A DNA stretch of 60,065 nt from contig NZ_JAGGJV010000016.1 of NCBI RefSeq assembly GCF_017873135.1, positions 1 to 60,065 of the forward strand. Reading direction: 5' to 3'. The notes beneath the pieces were generated by a model. The model did not search any database. It had not been told where the DNA came from and was given only the letters and a program-made list of their open reading frames with translations. This document shows positions 1-8,918 of the stretch, piece by piece (position 1 is the stretch's first letter; each line of letters starts with the position of its first letter). Made by a program: the position numbers and the translations under genes. Origin of the DNA: Rhizobium herbae (GTDB taxonomy: Bacteria; Pseudomonadota; Alphaproteobacteria; Rhizobiales; Rhizobiaceae).

Positions 1-540
1 GATGCGCCGTAATAGGCGGCGGTGTCCGTCCCTGTACCACCGTCGAGCTTGTCGGCGCCGGCGCCTCCATTCAGAAGGTCATTGCCCGAGCCACCGGCGA
101 GCAGATTGGCGCTGCCGTTGCCATAGAGCTTGTCGCCGAAGGTCGAGCCCGCCAGCCACTCTATCGACACATAGGTGTCGCCCTTGGCATCGCCGGTATT
201 GATGGACGCATTGGCGAGACTGGCCGTCACGCCTGCGGATGCGCCGGAATAGGAGGCGGTGTCCGTCCCTGTACCACCGTCGAGCTTGTCGGCGCCGGCG
301 CCTCCATTCAGAAGGTCATTGCCCGAGCCACCAGCGAGCAGATTGGCGCTGCCGTTGCCGTAGAGCTTGTCGCCGAAGGTCGAACCCGCCAGCCACTCTA
401 TCGACACATAGACGTCGCCCTTGGCTTCGCCGGTGTTGACCGCAGCATTGGAGAGGCTTGCCGTTACACCGACCGCAGCGGCGGCGTAGGAGGCAGTGTC
501 CGTCCCGGCGCCGCCATCCAGCTTGTCGGCGCCAGCCTCA
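1..540 (-). repeat. 237-bp tandem repeat inside the RTX gene
   Basis: Copies start at plus-strand positions 1, 238 and 475, a constant 237 bp spacing (79 codons). The first two copies differ at only a few positions; the third is cut short and diverges after about 55 bp. Each unit encodes a segment with the motifs [28 protein letters not shown] and GNDLLNGG. Such near-identity is typical of recent unequal duplication. Confidence 0.85.
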
Positions 541-1025
541 CCGTAGAGCTTGTCGTTTCCATCGCCGCCCTTGAGCGTGTCGTTACCGTCTCCACCGGAA
601 ATGATGTCGTTGCCGCCGTCGCCGCTGGCAGTGTCATTGCCGGCGTAGAGCTTCACGTAGTCAGCGCCGTCGCCGCCATTGAAGTTGTCGGCTCCCTTGA
701 GCGCGCCGGCAACCAAGTTGACGTCATCGCTGGTGCCAGGCGTCCGTGCAGCCGCCATGATGCTCTTCATTGACAGGCTGACCTCGTCAATGAGGTATGC
801 CCGAGTTGCCTGAAACCAGATGCCGTAGCTCGTGACTGTACCGCCAGTCGGCGCACCCATTCTGTCATAGGTAAAGTTGGCGCCACGGAACTCGTCCTTG
901 CCCATCGCGTATTGAGCGACAAAACGGGTACTGCTGCGGGTGTAAGATACCGCATGCGTAATTCCACTAAAATCGAGGTCGCGGATATCGAAACCAAAGC
1001 CACTATTTACGGTGATGTTCGCCAT
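1..1025 (-). CDS. RTX (haemolysin-type calcium-binding repeat) protein, C-terminus outside window
   Basis: The reverse strand is open from an ATG at 1025 to the left edge (341 codons visible, no stop), preceded by a G-rich ribosome site (TTGGGGGCG). Residues 1-115 match no domain I know. From about residue 117 the protein is glycine/aspartate nonapeptide repeats ([20 protein letters not shown]), the calcium-binding beta-roll of RTX proteins, which are normally exported by type I systems through a C-terminal signal; that end is not visible here. No leader peptide is present, as expected for type I export. The later part contains a 79-residue module repeated in tandem and also found in the RTX protein at 37617-39749. 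The ABC/HlyD pair at 54177-57727 is a candidate exporter. The enzymatic or adhesive role is unknown. Confidence 0.85.
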   Translation of the reverse strand, partial: MANITVNSGFGFDIRDLDFSGITHAVSYTRSSTRFVAQYAMGKDEFRGANFTYDRMGAPTGGTVTSYGIWFQATRAYLIDEVSLSMKSIMAAARTPGTSDDVNLVAGALKGADNFNGGDGADYVKLYAGNDTASGDGGNDIISGGDGNDTLKGGDGNDKLYGEAGADKLDGGAGTDTASYAAAAVGVTASLSNAAVNTGEAKGDVYVSIEWLAGSTFGDKLYGNGSANLLAGGSGNDLLNGGAGADKLDGGTGTDTASYSGASAGVTASLANASINTGDAKGDTYVSIEWLAGSTFGDKLYGNGSANLLAGGSGNDLLNGGAGADKLDGGTGTDTAAYYGA

Positions 1026-1568
1026 ATCGCCCCCAAGCGTTACACGGATTCACATGGCCTTCAAAAACCCAGGCAATTGTACAACTGACGCGTTTTCGCG
1101 CTTATCGCGACGGCGTCGTCCGATCTCGCATTTCCTGTCGTTGATGACGGTACAATCCCGCAGGCCTGACTTGATTGGCAGAGCACCGGGTTTGCCTTCG
1201 ATACCCTGGAGAATAACACATCGCGGTCGGATCGATCTTCACCCCGCCTACCTATTCCTCCTTATCCGAGCACCCTTCTTTGGTCGTTGAGGCCCGCACA
1301 ATCTGGATGCACCGGTGCGGGATAGCACCCGGCATCGGCCACATCACAAGGCGTTCCTCACAGCCGCGTGCAAGATGGCAATGCCAAGAGACAGGCGTTT
1401 TGATGATCAATTGCCGGTGCTATAAAAGGCACTCGACCAGAATGTCCGGTACCGGACAAATTAACTTTTAATTTCGACTCCAAAAGCGCATTATGCCGTG
1501 TCACCGGCCACCAACGGCGTTGGTGCTTGGAAGGCCGTTAGGCCTTCGCCCCATGGGAGGGTAAAGAC
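1026..1568. other. Intergenic region upstream of the RTX gene and the 66-aa gene
   Basis: No convincing gene is seen. It should carry the promoter of the RTX gene (leftward) and of the small gene at 1569 (rightward). The clearest element is a perfect 16-bp palindrome at 1443-1458 (half site TGTCCGGT), about 110 bp before the small gene, followed by AT-rich sequence. This could be an operator; no protein can be assigned to it. Confidence 0.4.
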
Positions 1569-1769
1569 ATGTCTCTTTACGAAGAACCCATAAGCGGCAA
1601 AACGGTTGCAATGATGCAGGGCGTTCTTGCCGACGAATGCAAACATCGCAATATCCATTCCGACGGGCTTGAAGCCCTGGATTTGGCTTTGGTCATCATG
1701 CACGCATTTCAGCACGGTACGGTGGATGATGCCGAACTGGTCACGCTCGTCCGTAATCTGTCTCGGTGA
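1569..1769 (+). CDS. Small hypothetical protein, 66 aa
   Basis: An ATG with a good ribosome site (GGGAGGGTAAAGAC) opens a 66-codon frame with strong G/C third-position bias. The product is acidic and probably all helical, with no leader or membrane segment, and with histidines in EPISGKTV.., DECKHRN and MHAFQHGT. I do not recognise a family. It stands alone and is followed 105 bp later by a hairpin with a T-run. The larger open frame on the opposite strand lacks a ribosome site and coding bias, so I treat it as a shadow. Confidence 0.6.
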   Translation: MSLYEEPISGKTVAMMQGVLADECKHRNIHSDGLEALDLALVIMHAFQHGTVDDAELVTLVRNLSR

Positions 1770-1873
1770 GGATTGTTGGAAATGTGCCGCACTGGCGCTT
1801 TTAGAAAATCCGGATACGAGCGGTAAAACGTAATTGGCGCCATTACACTGCATAATGTACGCCACCTGAAAAC

Positions 1874-1904
1874 GCCCGCACGGGGAAAAAACGAGCGGGC
1901 TTTT
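1874..1904 (+). terminator. Probable Rho-independent terminator after the 66-aa gene
   Basis: GCCCGC pairs with GCGGGC across a 15-nt A-rich loop and is followed by TTTT. The loop is long, so strength is uncertain. The rest of the gap to 2189 shows no gene, only a 12-bp palindrome at 1908-1919 (TTGTCCGGACAA) whose core resembles the palindrome at 1443-1458. Confidence 0.5.
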
Positions 1905-2189
1905 CCATTGTCCGGACAAGCGGCGCCATTCTGTCATTCCCAGCGCGCACCGCATCCCAAACCTCCAGGAAACGTAAGTTCGCCCCTGACCGCGCGCGGT
2001 CGAAACTGTCGTTTCGCTGCGCCTGGCGAATTGCCGGAACAACGAGGCGGTTACCACGTTTACATCGATAGTCGGCCATAACGACGGGCAAAAACGATAT
2101 CGCCACGGCGGCATGTCGGCTTTAAGTCATGAAAAGAGATTTGAGCATAGTTCACTGCAAACTATTCGATTATCAGGAGGAACTACCTC

Positions 2190-2477
2190 GTGACCCCAAC
2201 TGACCGCTCCAAATGGCGCTTCAAGAAGCACGATCAACTGGAAACGCAGACTCTCCTCGAGTGGGGCGTGGCCTCGGTCCCCTCACACCACGTCGTCATG
2301 CGCGTGGGCTACGCAATTTCCAGGCAAGAGTGGGATGAATATCAAAAGACGGATCGCGCTCCGCATCAGATACAAGCCGTGATGTCCCCGACCGCAGCCA
2401 AGGAGCTGGCCGCCCAACTGGTTCTCTATGCGGAATGGGCAGAACTCGCCACAGACACCACGCCGAACGCCGGTTGA
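2190..2477 (+). CDS. Conserved hypothetical protein, 95 aa (paralogue of 33764-34051)
   Basis: A GTG start follows AGGAGG with 9-nt spacing. The 95-residue product aligns without gaps to the 95-residue product of 33764-34051, sharing SKW near the N-terminus, the TLLEWGV block, HHVV/YHVV..RIGYA, a W-(D/E)-x-Y segment, the PHQ(I/F)Q.(V/A)MSPTAAKEL block and a C-terminal LY(A)(E/K) segment. There is no leader or membrane helix, so it is probably a small cytoplasmic protein. The family function is unknown to me. The next gene in the same direction is a Crp-type regulator 262 bp downstream. Confidence 0.75.
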   Translation: MTPTDRSKWRFKKHDQLETQTLLEWGVASVPSHHVVMRVGYAISRQEWDEYQKTDRAPHQIQAVMSPTAAKELAAQLVLYAEWAELATDTTPNAG

Positions 2478-2739
2478 CGACTACGGTCAAGCGCGAGAAA
2501 TATTCTCATTCGAACAAAGCAGACCGCGCTGATCGCGACCTTTGCGAACCAGTGGCAACCGGAAACATCATATCGCCTTCGTCCGCTATCGGACACAGGT
2601 CTTTCGCTGGCTTGTGCGGATTTTTTTCCTGACCATAAAGGGAACACCGTTAAAGGATAAGTTGCCTACATCGTCCGCAACTTTTTTGCAGCGGACGGCT
2701 AGGAGATTCAATTGCTCTTGCCCTTGTGAGGAGAGAGCG

Positions 2740-3456
2740 ATGGGGTCACCTGTCCAACAAGCAGTCCGAAATCGCCTCCTGGCTTCGCTTTCAGGTCAGG
2801 ACTTTCAGCGTCTTGCGCCTCACCTTGAGGCAGTGGACCTTCCCCGGACGTTTGCTTTGTCTTCGCCGAACCAGCTTTCGGACTATAGCTACTTCATCGA
2901 ATCCGGTATCGGCTCCATCGTCGCGTCCGTGGCCAACGGTCAAAGCGCGGAAATCGGCATCTTCGGTCGCGAGGGCATGTCGCCGACTGCGCTCATCCTG
3001 AATGCCGGGTCTGCTCCCTATTCAATCTTCATGCAGGTCGCAGGCAACGGTTTTCGTATTGAGAGTGTTCAACTCTCCCACGCGCTGAGCGAGAGCTACC
3101 TGATTCGCAATCTCCTGACGCGCTATGTCCAAACAGTATCCGTCCAGACGGCCTTTACCGCGCTTGCAAATGCCACACAGCACATCGAGGAGCGGCTCGC
3201 ACGCTGGATCTTGATGTGCCATGATCGGACCGACGGCGATACGATCGGGCTGACCCATGATTTCCTTTCGATCATGCTGGCGGTCAGGCGCCAAAGCGTC
3301 ACCACTGCTTTGCATGTATTGGAAGGCAAGCATATGATCGAAGCCGAGCGAGGCCTTGTCAGGGTTCGCGACAGGAAGGGTCTTCAGGATTTTGCCGGCG
3401 ACACCTATGGGCAGGCTGAAAGGGAATATCAGCGCCTTATTGGCGTCAATATTTAA
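2740..3456 (+). CDS. Crp/Fnr-family transcriptional regulator
   Basis: 238 residues. The ATG at 2740 is chosen because GAGGAGAGAGCG precedes it; upstream in-frame starts would add about 66 residues of unconserved sequence. Residues 15-130 fit the cyclic-nucleotide-binding beta-roll (FIESGIGSIV, AEIGIFGREGM), followed by a dimer helix (about 125-160) and a winged helix-turn-helix (171-200, LTHDFLSIMLAVRRQSV). The N-terminal domain lacks the Cys set of Fnr, and the cAMP pocket residues are not obvious, so the ligand is unknown. This is a frequent rhizobial regulator type. A cyclase gene lies 0.7 kb downstream, which makes a cyclic-nucleotide link possible but unproven. Confidence 0.88.
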   Translation: MGSPVQQAVRNRLLASLSGQDFQRLAPHLEAVDLPRTFALSSPNQLSDYSYFIESGIGSIVASVANGQSAEIGIFGREGMSPTALILNAGSAPYSIFMQVAGNGFRIESVQLSHALSESYLIRNLLTRYVQTVSVQTAFTALANATQHIEERLARWILMCHDRTDGDTIGLTHDFLSIMLAVRRQSVTTALHVLEGKHMIEAERGLVRVRDRKGLQDFAGDTYGQAEREYQRLIGVNI

Positions 3457-3718
3457 GGCGCAGTTGCGGCAGCATGGTGAGCCGCGCATCCTTGACAATG
3501 CTTGAAAGTCCGGCCGTCTCATTGCGTTGACTCCACCGAACATCTCGCCAAGGTGGGGTCTTGGCTCGCCCGTCCGGATTGATGATCCGGCTATAGCCGA
3601 TTTCGGACCAACCCTGCGCCTTATGGATGGCCTTGATGCCAGTAGCGCGCCCGTCCTACCCGGGAGGCGTAGTATCGATATCGACGATACCAAGCGACGT
3701 TGGCTCGCGAACGATCAT
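3446..3718 (-). pseudogene. Decayed N-acetylmuramoyl-L-alanine amidase (Amidase_2/PGRP-type) fragment
   Basis: The reverse frame from ATG 3718 to TGA 3446 contains one in-frame TAG after TTPPG. Across that stop it reads like the N-terminal part of an Amidase_2 domain: TPPG-x-D, then IKAIHKAQGWSEIGY, then RIINPDGR. In working enzymes the segment before TPPG carries a zinc-binding His (VHC-type) and GY is followed by His; here these read VDID and GYS. The zinc site is gone and the rest of the domain is missing. Its 3' end overlaps the convergent Crp gene end. The call rests on motif recall, not on a search. Confidence 0.5.
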
Positions 3719-3764
3719 GATGATGATGACCTTTCATATTGCGAGCGTATTAAGTGTTGCTAAA

Positions 3765-3921
3765 CTTAAACCGGTCGATCGAGAGGCCCCATCTCCCGTC
3801 GGCTGGAGGTTTTGTCTTCCCCAAGGCCAAGCCTCTACAGGTCGCCGCCACCATATGTGGACAGGAGCGACCAGAGGCCTGGGTGGCGAGTCTCGCACAC
3901 TGCCCAGGCCTCGCATTTTTT
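3765..3921 (+). ncRNA. Candidate small RNA ending in a strong terminator
   Basis: There is no ORF between the Crp gene end (3456) and the cyclase (4126) on the plus strand, yet a strong terminator sits at 3874-3921. Just before it, GGTCGC/GCGACC encloses CCAC/GTGG, a second hairpin. The 5' end is a guess placed after the AT-rich stretch near 3740-3770. A similar double-hairpin arrangement occurs at about 33574-33645. Alternatively it could be a distant terminator of the Crp transcript. The interval 3922-4125 shows nothing else recognisable. Confidence 0.35.
3874..3921 (+). terminator. Rho-independent terminator
   Basis: GAGGCCTGGG pairs perfectly with CCCAGGCCTC; a second GCGAG/CTCGC stem sits inside the loop; the 3' tail is GCATTTTTT. 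It is oriented on the plus strand. Confidence 0.75.
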
Positions 3922-4125
3922 GATCGGTTGGCCCTTGGGGCGGCAATGACTTATGATGGGGATGCCCGCAGGCATCAACTCGGGGCTCGGCACAAGAGGC
4001 ATGCGCTCGGCAATGGCCATCGGCCTGTTCCGGGTGGCGGCACTTTTGGATTTGGACAGCCGCGATAGCGTCGGCAACAGACCTACTGTAGAATATTGCC
4101 CAGCGCACGCCGAGAAAGCCCGAAC

Positions 4126-6342
4126 ATGGAGCGTCATCTCGCAGCAATCCTTATCGCCGATGTCGTTGGTTACAGTCGCTTGAGCCAGATCGACGAGGAA
4201 GGTACGCGCATCCGTTTCCAGGCGGATATGAAGGATATTTTCGGACCGCGGATCGCCGAATACAGCGGCCGCCTGGTCAAGACCATGGGCGACGGCCTGT
4301 TGGTCGAGTTTCATAGCGTCGTCGACGCCTTGCGCTGCGCGATAGAAGTGCAGCAGCAAAAGGCCAAGCAAAACGCCTCGGCTCCGTCCGAACAGCGGCT
4401 CGAGTTCCGGGTTGGCGTCAATCTCGGCGACATTATCGTCGAGGGCGAGGACATCCACGGCGACAGCGTCAACATAGCCGACCGCATACAGGCGCTGGCA
4501 GAACCGGGAGGCATTGCCATTTCAGGGCCTGCCTATGACCAGGTGAAATCGAAACTCGCAGTCGGTTACGCCTCGCTCGGCGAGCAAACGGTCAAAAGCA
4601 TTGGCGAGCCGATACGGGTGTACCGTATCGTGCTTGACCCCGCGGCGGCTGGCAAGACGATCGGGGTGCGAAAAAAGCGGCGCTCCTGGCGGGTCCCAGC
4701 CGCAACGGCCGCAGTCATGACGCTCCTGTTGGCCGGTGCGGCGCTCTGGTGGCAACCGTGGACCCTTATCCACACGCCGGCGGCAGTGACCCGGTTGGCT
4801 TATCCTCTGCCGGACAAGCCATCGGTCGCAGTGCTGCCTTTCATCAATGTCAGCGGCGACAAGGAACATGATCATCTTGCGGAGGGTTTGACAGACGACC
4901 TCATCACCGAACTGTCGAAGGTCTCCGGCCTGTTCGTGATCGCGCGCCATTCGGTTTTCGCGATCGGGGACACGCCCGGCAAGATTCAGGACGTAGCCGC
5001 GGAACTTGGAGTCCACTACGTCCTGGAAGGCACATTGCAGCGGGCGGGGCCACGGCTGCGGATCAACGTCAAGCTTATCGACGCAGTCTCCGGGCTTTCC
5101 CTCTGGGCCGAGCGCTACGATCGTCAATATGCCGACCTCTTTGCAGTGCAGGACGATGTCATCGGCAAGATCATTTCGGCCCTGGCCGTCAAGCTGAGCG
5201 AGGGCGAGCGGGATCAGTTGGCGCGGATCCCCACCGGCAATCTGGAGGCCTATGACTATTATCTGAGAGCGGAACAGGAAGGTATTACCTACAGCGATGT
5301 CGAGACCTATCGCAGGACCTTGTCGTTTTACCAGAAGGCAATCGATCTCGATCCGAATTTTGCCAATGCGCACGCAGGCATCGCCCGCGTGGCCGTCGAT
5401 GTCTGGCGCAATGATTATACCTACCTCTGGTCGGCGGCGGTGGCCCGGAAAATAGCCTATGACGCGGCGGGACAGGCTTTGAAGCTGGACGCCAACAATG
5501 CGCGGGCACTCGCTGTCCTGGCTCTGCTTCAGCTGGTCGACGGTCGGGAGACGGAGGCGATGGATTCCGCCAACAAAGCCGTTCAGGCCCAGCCAAGCGA
5601 TGCCGAGGCCTTTGGAAACCTCGCACTCATTCTGGCTCACACCGGAAACCATGAACAGGCGATCGTCGAAATGGAGAAAGCCCTGCGGCTTGATCCATCG
5701 CCCCCGCCGAGTTTTCAGTTGCTGGCCGGCATCGTTTTTTATACCGCGCGCGACAACGAACGGGCGATCCCGCTGATGGAGGCGGCGCGCGACGCGCTGC
5801 CAAACGCGGAACCCGTGCACGAATACCTGACCGCCGCCTATACGATCAGGGGAGATCGGGTGCGCGGCGGCGACGAAGCGGCAAAATTGCTCAAGCTCTT
5901 TCCGGATAGCAATCTGACTTACTACGGCTATCTCTATGACTATTGGCATGATGAAGACCTTCAGTACCATCTGGACGGTCTCCGGGCAGCCGGCATTCCA
6001 GAATGGCCTTTCGGCTTTGAAGGAGCAGAGGCCGACCGGGTTTCAGGGTCGGAATTGCGCAATCTTGTCACCGACAAGACATGGGTCGGCAAACACAAGA
6101 ACGGCACCGACTTCATCCAGTATTTCGACAAGTCGGGAAACACCGCGTACCGCAGCGCCAATACCAGCATTACAGGGGTGACCGAAATCCGCGACGATCG
6201 CCTGTGCGAGACGTTTGCTGGCTATTTCCTGGACCGCATAGTGTGCGGATACGTTTATCGCAATACCGCCAAGCAGGACCCGACCGCGCAATACGTCCAT
6301 GTCACGCCGCAGGCCCTGAAATTCTTTTCTCTTGCCCCATGA
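4126..6342 (+). CDS. Class III adenylate/guanylate cyclase with TPR repeats
   Basis: 738 residues from ATG 4126, which gives the usual family start MERHLAAIL; a TTG 30 bp upstream is possible. Residues 1-180 form a class III cyclase domain (ADVVGYSRL, KTMGDGLLVEF, HGDSVNIADRI) with the two metal-binding aspartates visible. One membrane helix (about 190-210) follows, then a TolB-N/CadC-like segment (about 225-340, PSVAVLPFINVSGD and LEGTLQ), then several TPR units to about 610 and a C-terminal tail of unknown role. Rhizobia carry many such proteins. It probably makes cAMP from ATP in the cytoplasm, with the TPR part outside or sensing partners. It stands alone; the nearby Crp-type gene is a possible partner. 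Confidence 0.92.
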   Translation: MERHLAAILIADVVGYSRLSQIDEEGTRIRFQADMKDIFGPRIAEYSGRLVKTMGDGLLVEFHSVVDALRCAIEVQQQKAKQNASAPSEQRLEFRVGVNLGDIIVEGEDIHGDSVNIADRIQALAEPGGIAISGPAYDQVKSKLAVGYASLGEQTVKSIGEPIRVYRIVLDPAAAGKTIGVRKKRRSWRVPAATAAVMTLLLAGAALWWQPWTLIHTPAAVTRLAYPLPDKPSVAVLPFINVSGDKEHDHLAEGLTDDLITELSKVSGLFVIARHSVFAIGDTPGKIQDVAAELGVHYVLEGTLQRAGPRLRINVKLIDAVSGLSLWAERYDRQYADLFAVQDDVIGKIISALAVKLSEGERDQLARIPTGNLEAYDYYLRAEQEGITYSDVETYRRTLSFYQKAIDLDPNFANAHAGIARVAVDVWRNDYTYLWSAAVARKIAYDAAGQALKLDANNARALAVLALLQLVDGRETEAMDSANKAVQAQPSDAEAFGNLALILAHTGNHEQAIVEMEKALRLDPSPPPSFQLLAGIVFYTARDNERAIPLMEAARDALPNAEPVHEYLTAAYTIRGDRVRGGDEAAKLLKLFPDSNLTYYGYLYDYWHDEDLQYHLDGLRAAGIPEWPFGFEGAEADRVSGSELRNLVTDKTWVGKHKNGTDFIQYFDKSGNTAYRSANTSITGVTEIRDDRLCETFAGYFLDRIVCGYVYRNTAKQDPTAQYVHVTPQALKFFSLAP

Positions 6343-6372
6343 AAAAACGCAGGAAAGACAACGCCCGGCAGG

Positions 6373-6900
6373 TCAATTGGCAGTATACTGCCGCCAATCC
6401 TTCTGCAGTTTTTCCGTGACGAGGGTCTGCTGCACTTCGGCCCAATGCTTCTGCGAATTGACGACCTTGGTCGGATTCTTTTCAAAGCCCTCGGCAGCAC
6501 CCGGATCATAACTGATGTAGAGCTTGCCCTCGATGATCCGCCAGGCCTTTGGATCGATATTGGTGGTGACGGTTCCCAAGGAAACCCCGTCAGCACAGTA
6601 TCCACCGTACTGCGGCGCGTATTTGGCCGGATCGCGCATGAAAATATCCCGGTTTCTCGAGCTTGAGAAATGCCAGGTCGCGCCCAGCCAGTGGTAGGAA
6701 TATTTCCCCGAACCTTGCACGGCCTCGTTCTGCGTGAAATAGGCGACCGGATCGTAACCCTTGATGGCGACATCGCCGAAATAACCCGTGTTGACCAGGG
6801 GATCCTCGGCCACCGCGATCTGGGCGAACAGGAGAACGATACCAGCGGCTCCTATGGCGGCTGCGATGCCTACCTGGCGGCTTCGTTTATTGTCTGACAT
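6373..6900 (-). CDS. YHS domain-containing exported protein
   Basis: 175 residues. The start at 6900 is chosen because CGGAG lies 7 nt upstream; the ATG at 6906 would sit directly on that site. Residues 1-33 form an export signal or membrane anchor (VGIAAAIGAAGIVLLFAQIAVA). The remainder is a YHS domain (KGYDPVAYF, WHFSSSRNRDIF, YAPQYGGYCA), a small fold tied to metal binding or transport. It is likely periplasmic. It is the second gene of a two-gene operon, 46 bp after the ankyrin gene. Confidence 0.85.
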   Translation of the reverse strand: MSDNKRSRQVGIAAAIGAAGIVLLFAQIAVAEDPLVNTGYFGDVAIKGYDPVAYFTQNEAVQGSGKYSYHWLGATWHFSSSRNRDIFMRDPAKYAPQYGGYCADGVSLGTVTTNIDPKAWRIIEGKLYISYDPGAAEGFEKNPTKVVNSQKHWAEVQQTLVTEKLQKDWRQYTAN

Positions 6901-6946
6901 AAGCATACTCCGTTTTTGCCGGCGTGGCCTGTTGCCTCAATTCGAA

Positions 6947-7537
6947 TCATTTCCGTTTCGTGCATTCGGTGTAGAGCCACTCGCCAACGATTCCGGCTTG
7001 CTGGCAGACAGCGCCTGCTTTCAAAAGCAGGTCCGCCGTATCCCAATGCTCGCGCCACCCGGCTTGGGTCAAAGGCGTAACGCCGTTTCTTTCCTTTGCT
7101 TCGATATCCGCCTTGCTGGCCAGCAGAAACGCCACGACGTCCGCGTGGCCTTCTTCGGCGGCAGCATGGAGCGGCGTCATATGGTAGAAATTCCTGTTGT
7201 CGTTCACCGCCGCGCCCTTGGCGACAAGCAACTTTACGACGTCGAGATTTCCGCCATAGGCGGCTGCGTGCAAGGCGGTCAGTCCACTTTTGTTGCGAAC
7301 CTCAAGGTTGGCGCCCCGTTCCAACAAAACGGCGACCACCCCGGCATGTCCGGCAAGTGATGCGAGGATGAGGGGCGGATCGCCCGCGCTGTCAGGCTCG
7401 GTCAAATCGATACCCTGATCGAGCAGACGTTTGGCGCCCTCGACATCTCCATTTCTGGACGCATCGTGCAGCGGGCCGGCGAACGTCACCGAAGCCCAGA
7501 GCACTGTTCCAAGGACGGAAATGCAAAGATATTTCAT
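6947..7537 (-). CDS. Secreted ankyrin-repeat protein
   Basis: 196 residues from ATG 7537 (GGTGGGT upstream). Longer in-frame starts would place the signal peptide in the middle. Residues 1-21 are a Sec signal peptide (MKYLCISVLGTVLWASVTFA). Four to five ankyrin repeats follow (DPPLILASLAGHAGVV, SGLTALHAAAYGGNLDVV, TPLHAAAEEGHADVV, TPLTQAGWREHWDTA), then a tail with two Cys. Ankyrin repeats bind proteins. With the YHS protein downstream it forms a small periplasmic pair of unknown purpose. Confidence 0.88.
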   Translation of the reverse strand: MKYLCISVLGTVLWASVTFAGPLHDASRNGDVEGAKRLLDQGIDLTEPDSAGDPPLILASLAGHAGVVAVLLERGANLEVRNKSGLTALHAAAYGGNLDVVKLLVAKGAAVNDNRNFYHMTPLHAAAEEGHADVVAFLLASKADIEAKERNGVTPLTQAGWREHWDTADLLLKAGAVCQQAGIVGEWLYTECTKRK

Positions 7538-7779
7538 CACAGACCCACCGATCCCGCTTTGGTCTCGCAAGAGCTGAACGGTATATAAGCTATCACGAAT
7601 GGGTGATGGGAACAAGAATTGCCATAGCCGTTTGCCGACTTGATTGGAGAACCTGCAAAGAACCGGCCCCGCGAGAAGCAACCGACACGGTGGCTCGGGT
7701 TGTATTGCATGGATGCGCTAAACACATGGGCAGGGAACAAATTAGGCCTCCCTTAAGTTCTATGGCGATAGAGGGCACC

Positions 7780-8049
7780 ATGACAATCGAAGCAGCAAAA
7801 CACAGAGTAAGCCATCCCGATCGGGACCTTGCATGCCAGGAGACAGTTGAAAGCGCCCTGCAGGACATCATCGCGGACGCGAACACGAAAGGCTGGGGCA
7901 CGATTGAAACGATCAACGCGATGGAGGAGGTGCTGAGAAATCTGCGGCTTGCCTACGCGGAGGATTTCGATCTGGCCAAAGACGAGACCGGTACCGGCCT
8001 ATCCACCGAACCCGAGCCGTCCAACGACTGGCCCGCGGCTGAGCCATGA
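7780..8049 (+). CDS. Small hypothetical protein, 89 aa
   Basis: ATG 7780 has GAGGG 4 nt upstream; longer versions extend into the divergent intergenic region without support. The product is acidic and helical (ETVESALQDIIADAN, TIETINAMEEVLRNLRLAYAED), ending in a Pro/Glu-rich tail, with no leader. Similar small proteins are common in Rhizobiaceae, but I cannot assign a role. It is divergent from the ankyrin gene and convergent with the LuxR-type gene. Confidence 0.6.
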   Translation: MTIEAAKHRVSHPDRDLACQETVESALQDIIADANTKGWGTIETINAMEEVLRNLRLAYAEDFDLAKDETGTGLSTEPEPSNDWPAAEP

Positions 8050-8111
8050 CAACTGCTGCAAACAGAGGAAATCCGGAAAGCCAAGGACACTCGATCGACG
8101 GTTCTTCCGGA

Positions 8112-8918
8112 TCAATTCTCATTCATCAATCGCCCGTTGTCGTGGAGGCTGCGAAACCTCGCAGCGGCCTCCGTCCTGTTGTGGACACCCAATTTCCGGA
8201 TGATGTGGTGCAGATGAATCTTCACGGTATGCTCCGAAAGCCCGCATTCCGCGGCAATCAGCTTGTTTTGGAGACCGTGGGAAACCATCCCAAGGATCTG
8301 CGATTCTCGTGTGGTCAGTTCGGCCATATTGATCGCTCGGCTTTGTGCACCACCGTTGTTTTCAGATGAGGCCGGTCTCTGGTCGCGCGGTTTTGCCTGA
8401 GTAACGAATCCGGGCGGAAAGTACTCACCGCCGCAGAGCAGCAGACGTATGATCGACAGCCAGACATCGAGCCTGAGGTCCATTGGCAGAACGCTTCGAA
8501 TGAGCGGAGATACAAGGACATCGCTCAGGGATGTGACCGAGACCTTGTCATAAGGCTCAATGACGGCGGTCAGTGCATGTGGATGCATGCGCAGGAGTTC
8601 TGCCGATGCAGCTTCCGCCGTCCTCATCAGGGCTGTATCGACCAGAATGAGTGCGACGGGATGAGCAAAGGCTCTGCAGGCAGCGCCGACCGCGTCGACC
8701 TGTTCGACCCGGATCCACGGGAACTCACGCTCGACGGCGTCGATCAGGCGATCCGATATGCTCCCGCTGTTCGTCAAGATCAATATGACGCGTTGTGGCT
8801 CAAGCCGCCTTCTGGCCCCGGCAGCGTCATGCTCATTCCCGTCCAACAGCATCATATCCGTACCCATCACTCTAAGCTCGTCTGCGCTTGCCACAGCGAC
8901 AGGGCGAACGGAATCCAC
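8112..8918 (-). CDS. LuxR/NarL-type regulator with degenerate receiver
   Basis: Up to 268 residues (GTG 8918); an internal ATG at 8867 would give 251, and neither has a strong ribosome site. Residues 42-165 resemble a response-regulator receiver: ILILTNSG stands where the acidic pair should be, and LILVD (Asp94) sits at the phospho-acceptor position. A linker follows (175-198), then a LuxR helix-turn-helix (200-255, LTTRESQILGMVSHGLQNKLIA, split here by eye, and HTVKIHLHHIIRKLGV). The acidic pocket is lost, so phosphorylation is doubtful. It is transcribed away from the ExoF-like gene and is a plausible local regulator of the polysaccharide genes. A second protein of the same design lies at 26027-26827. 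Confidence 0.85.
   Translation of the reverse strand: MDSVRPVAVASADELRVMGTDMMLLDGNEHDAAGARRRLEPQRVILILTNSGSISDRLIDAVEREFPWIRVEQVDAVGAACRAFAHPVALILVDTALMRTAEAASAELLRMHPHALTAVIEPYDKVSVTSLSDVLVSPLIRSVLPMDLRLDVWLSIIRLLLCGGEYFPPGFVTQAKPRDQRPASSENNGGAQSRAINMAELTTRESQILGMVSHGLQNKLIAAECGLSEHTVKIHLHHIIRKLGVHNRTEAAARFRSLHDNGRLMNEN

Noticed and set aside
1..540. Regular repeats that might suggest a CRISPR array
   Set aside because: The period is 237 bp, in frame with an RTX protein, without short repeats and unique spacers. No cas genes in the window.
1491..2114. 207-codon minus-strand frame over the 66-aa gene
   Set aside because: No ribosome site, no coding bias and Cys/Trp/Arg-rich sequence typical of shadows. 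The plus-strand 66-codon gene has a good ribosome site.
4522..5970. 482-codon frame on the minus strand
   Set aside because: It lies wholly inside the cyclase-TPR gene, whose domains are recognisable, and has no ribosome site or known motif. It is a typical antisense shadow of high-GC coding DNA.
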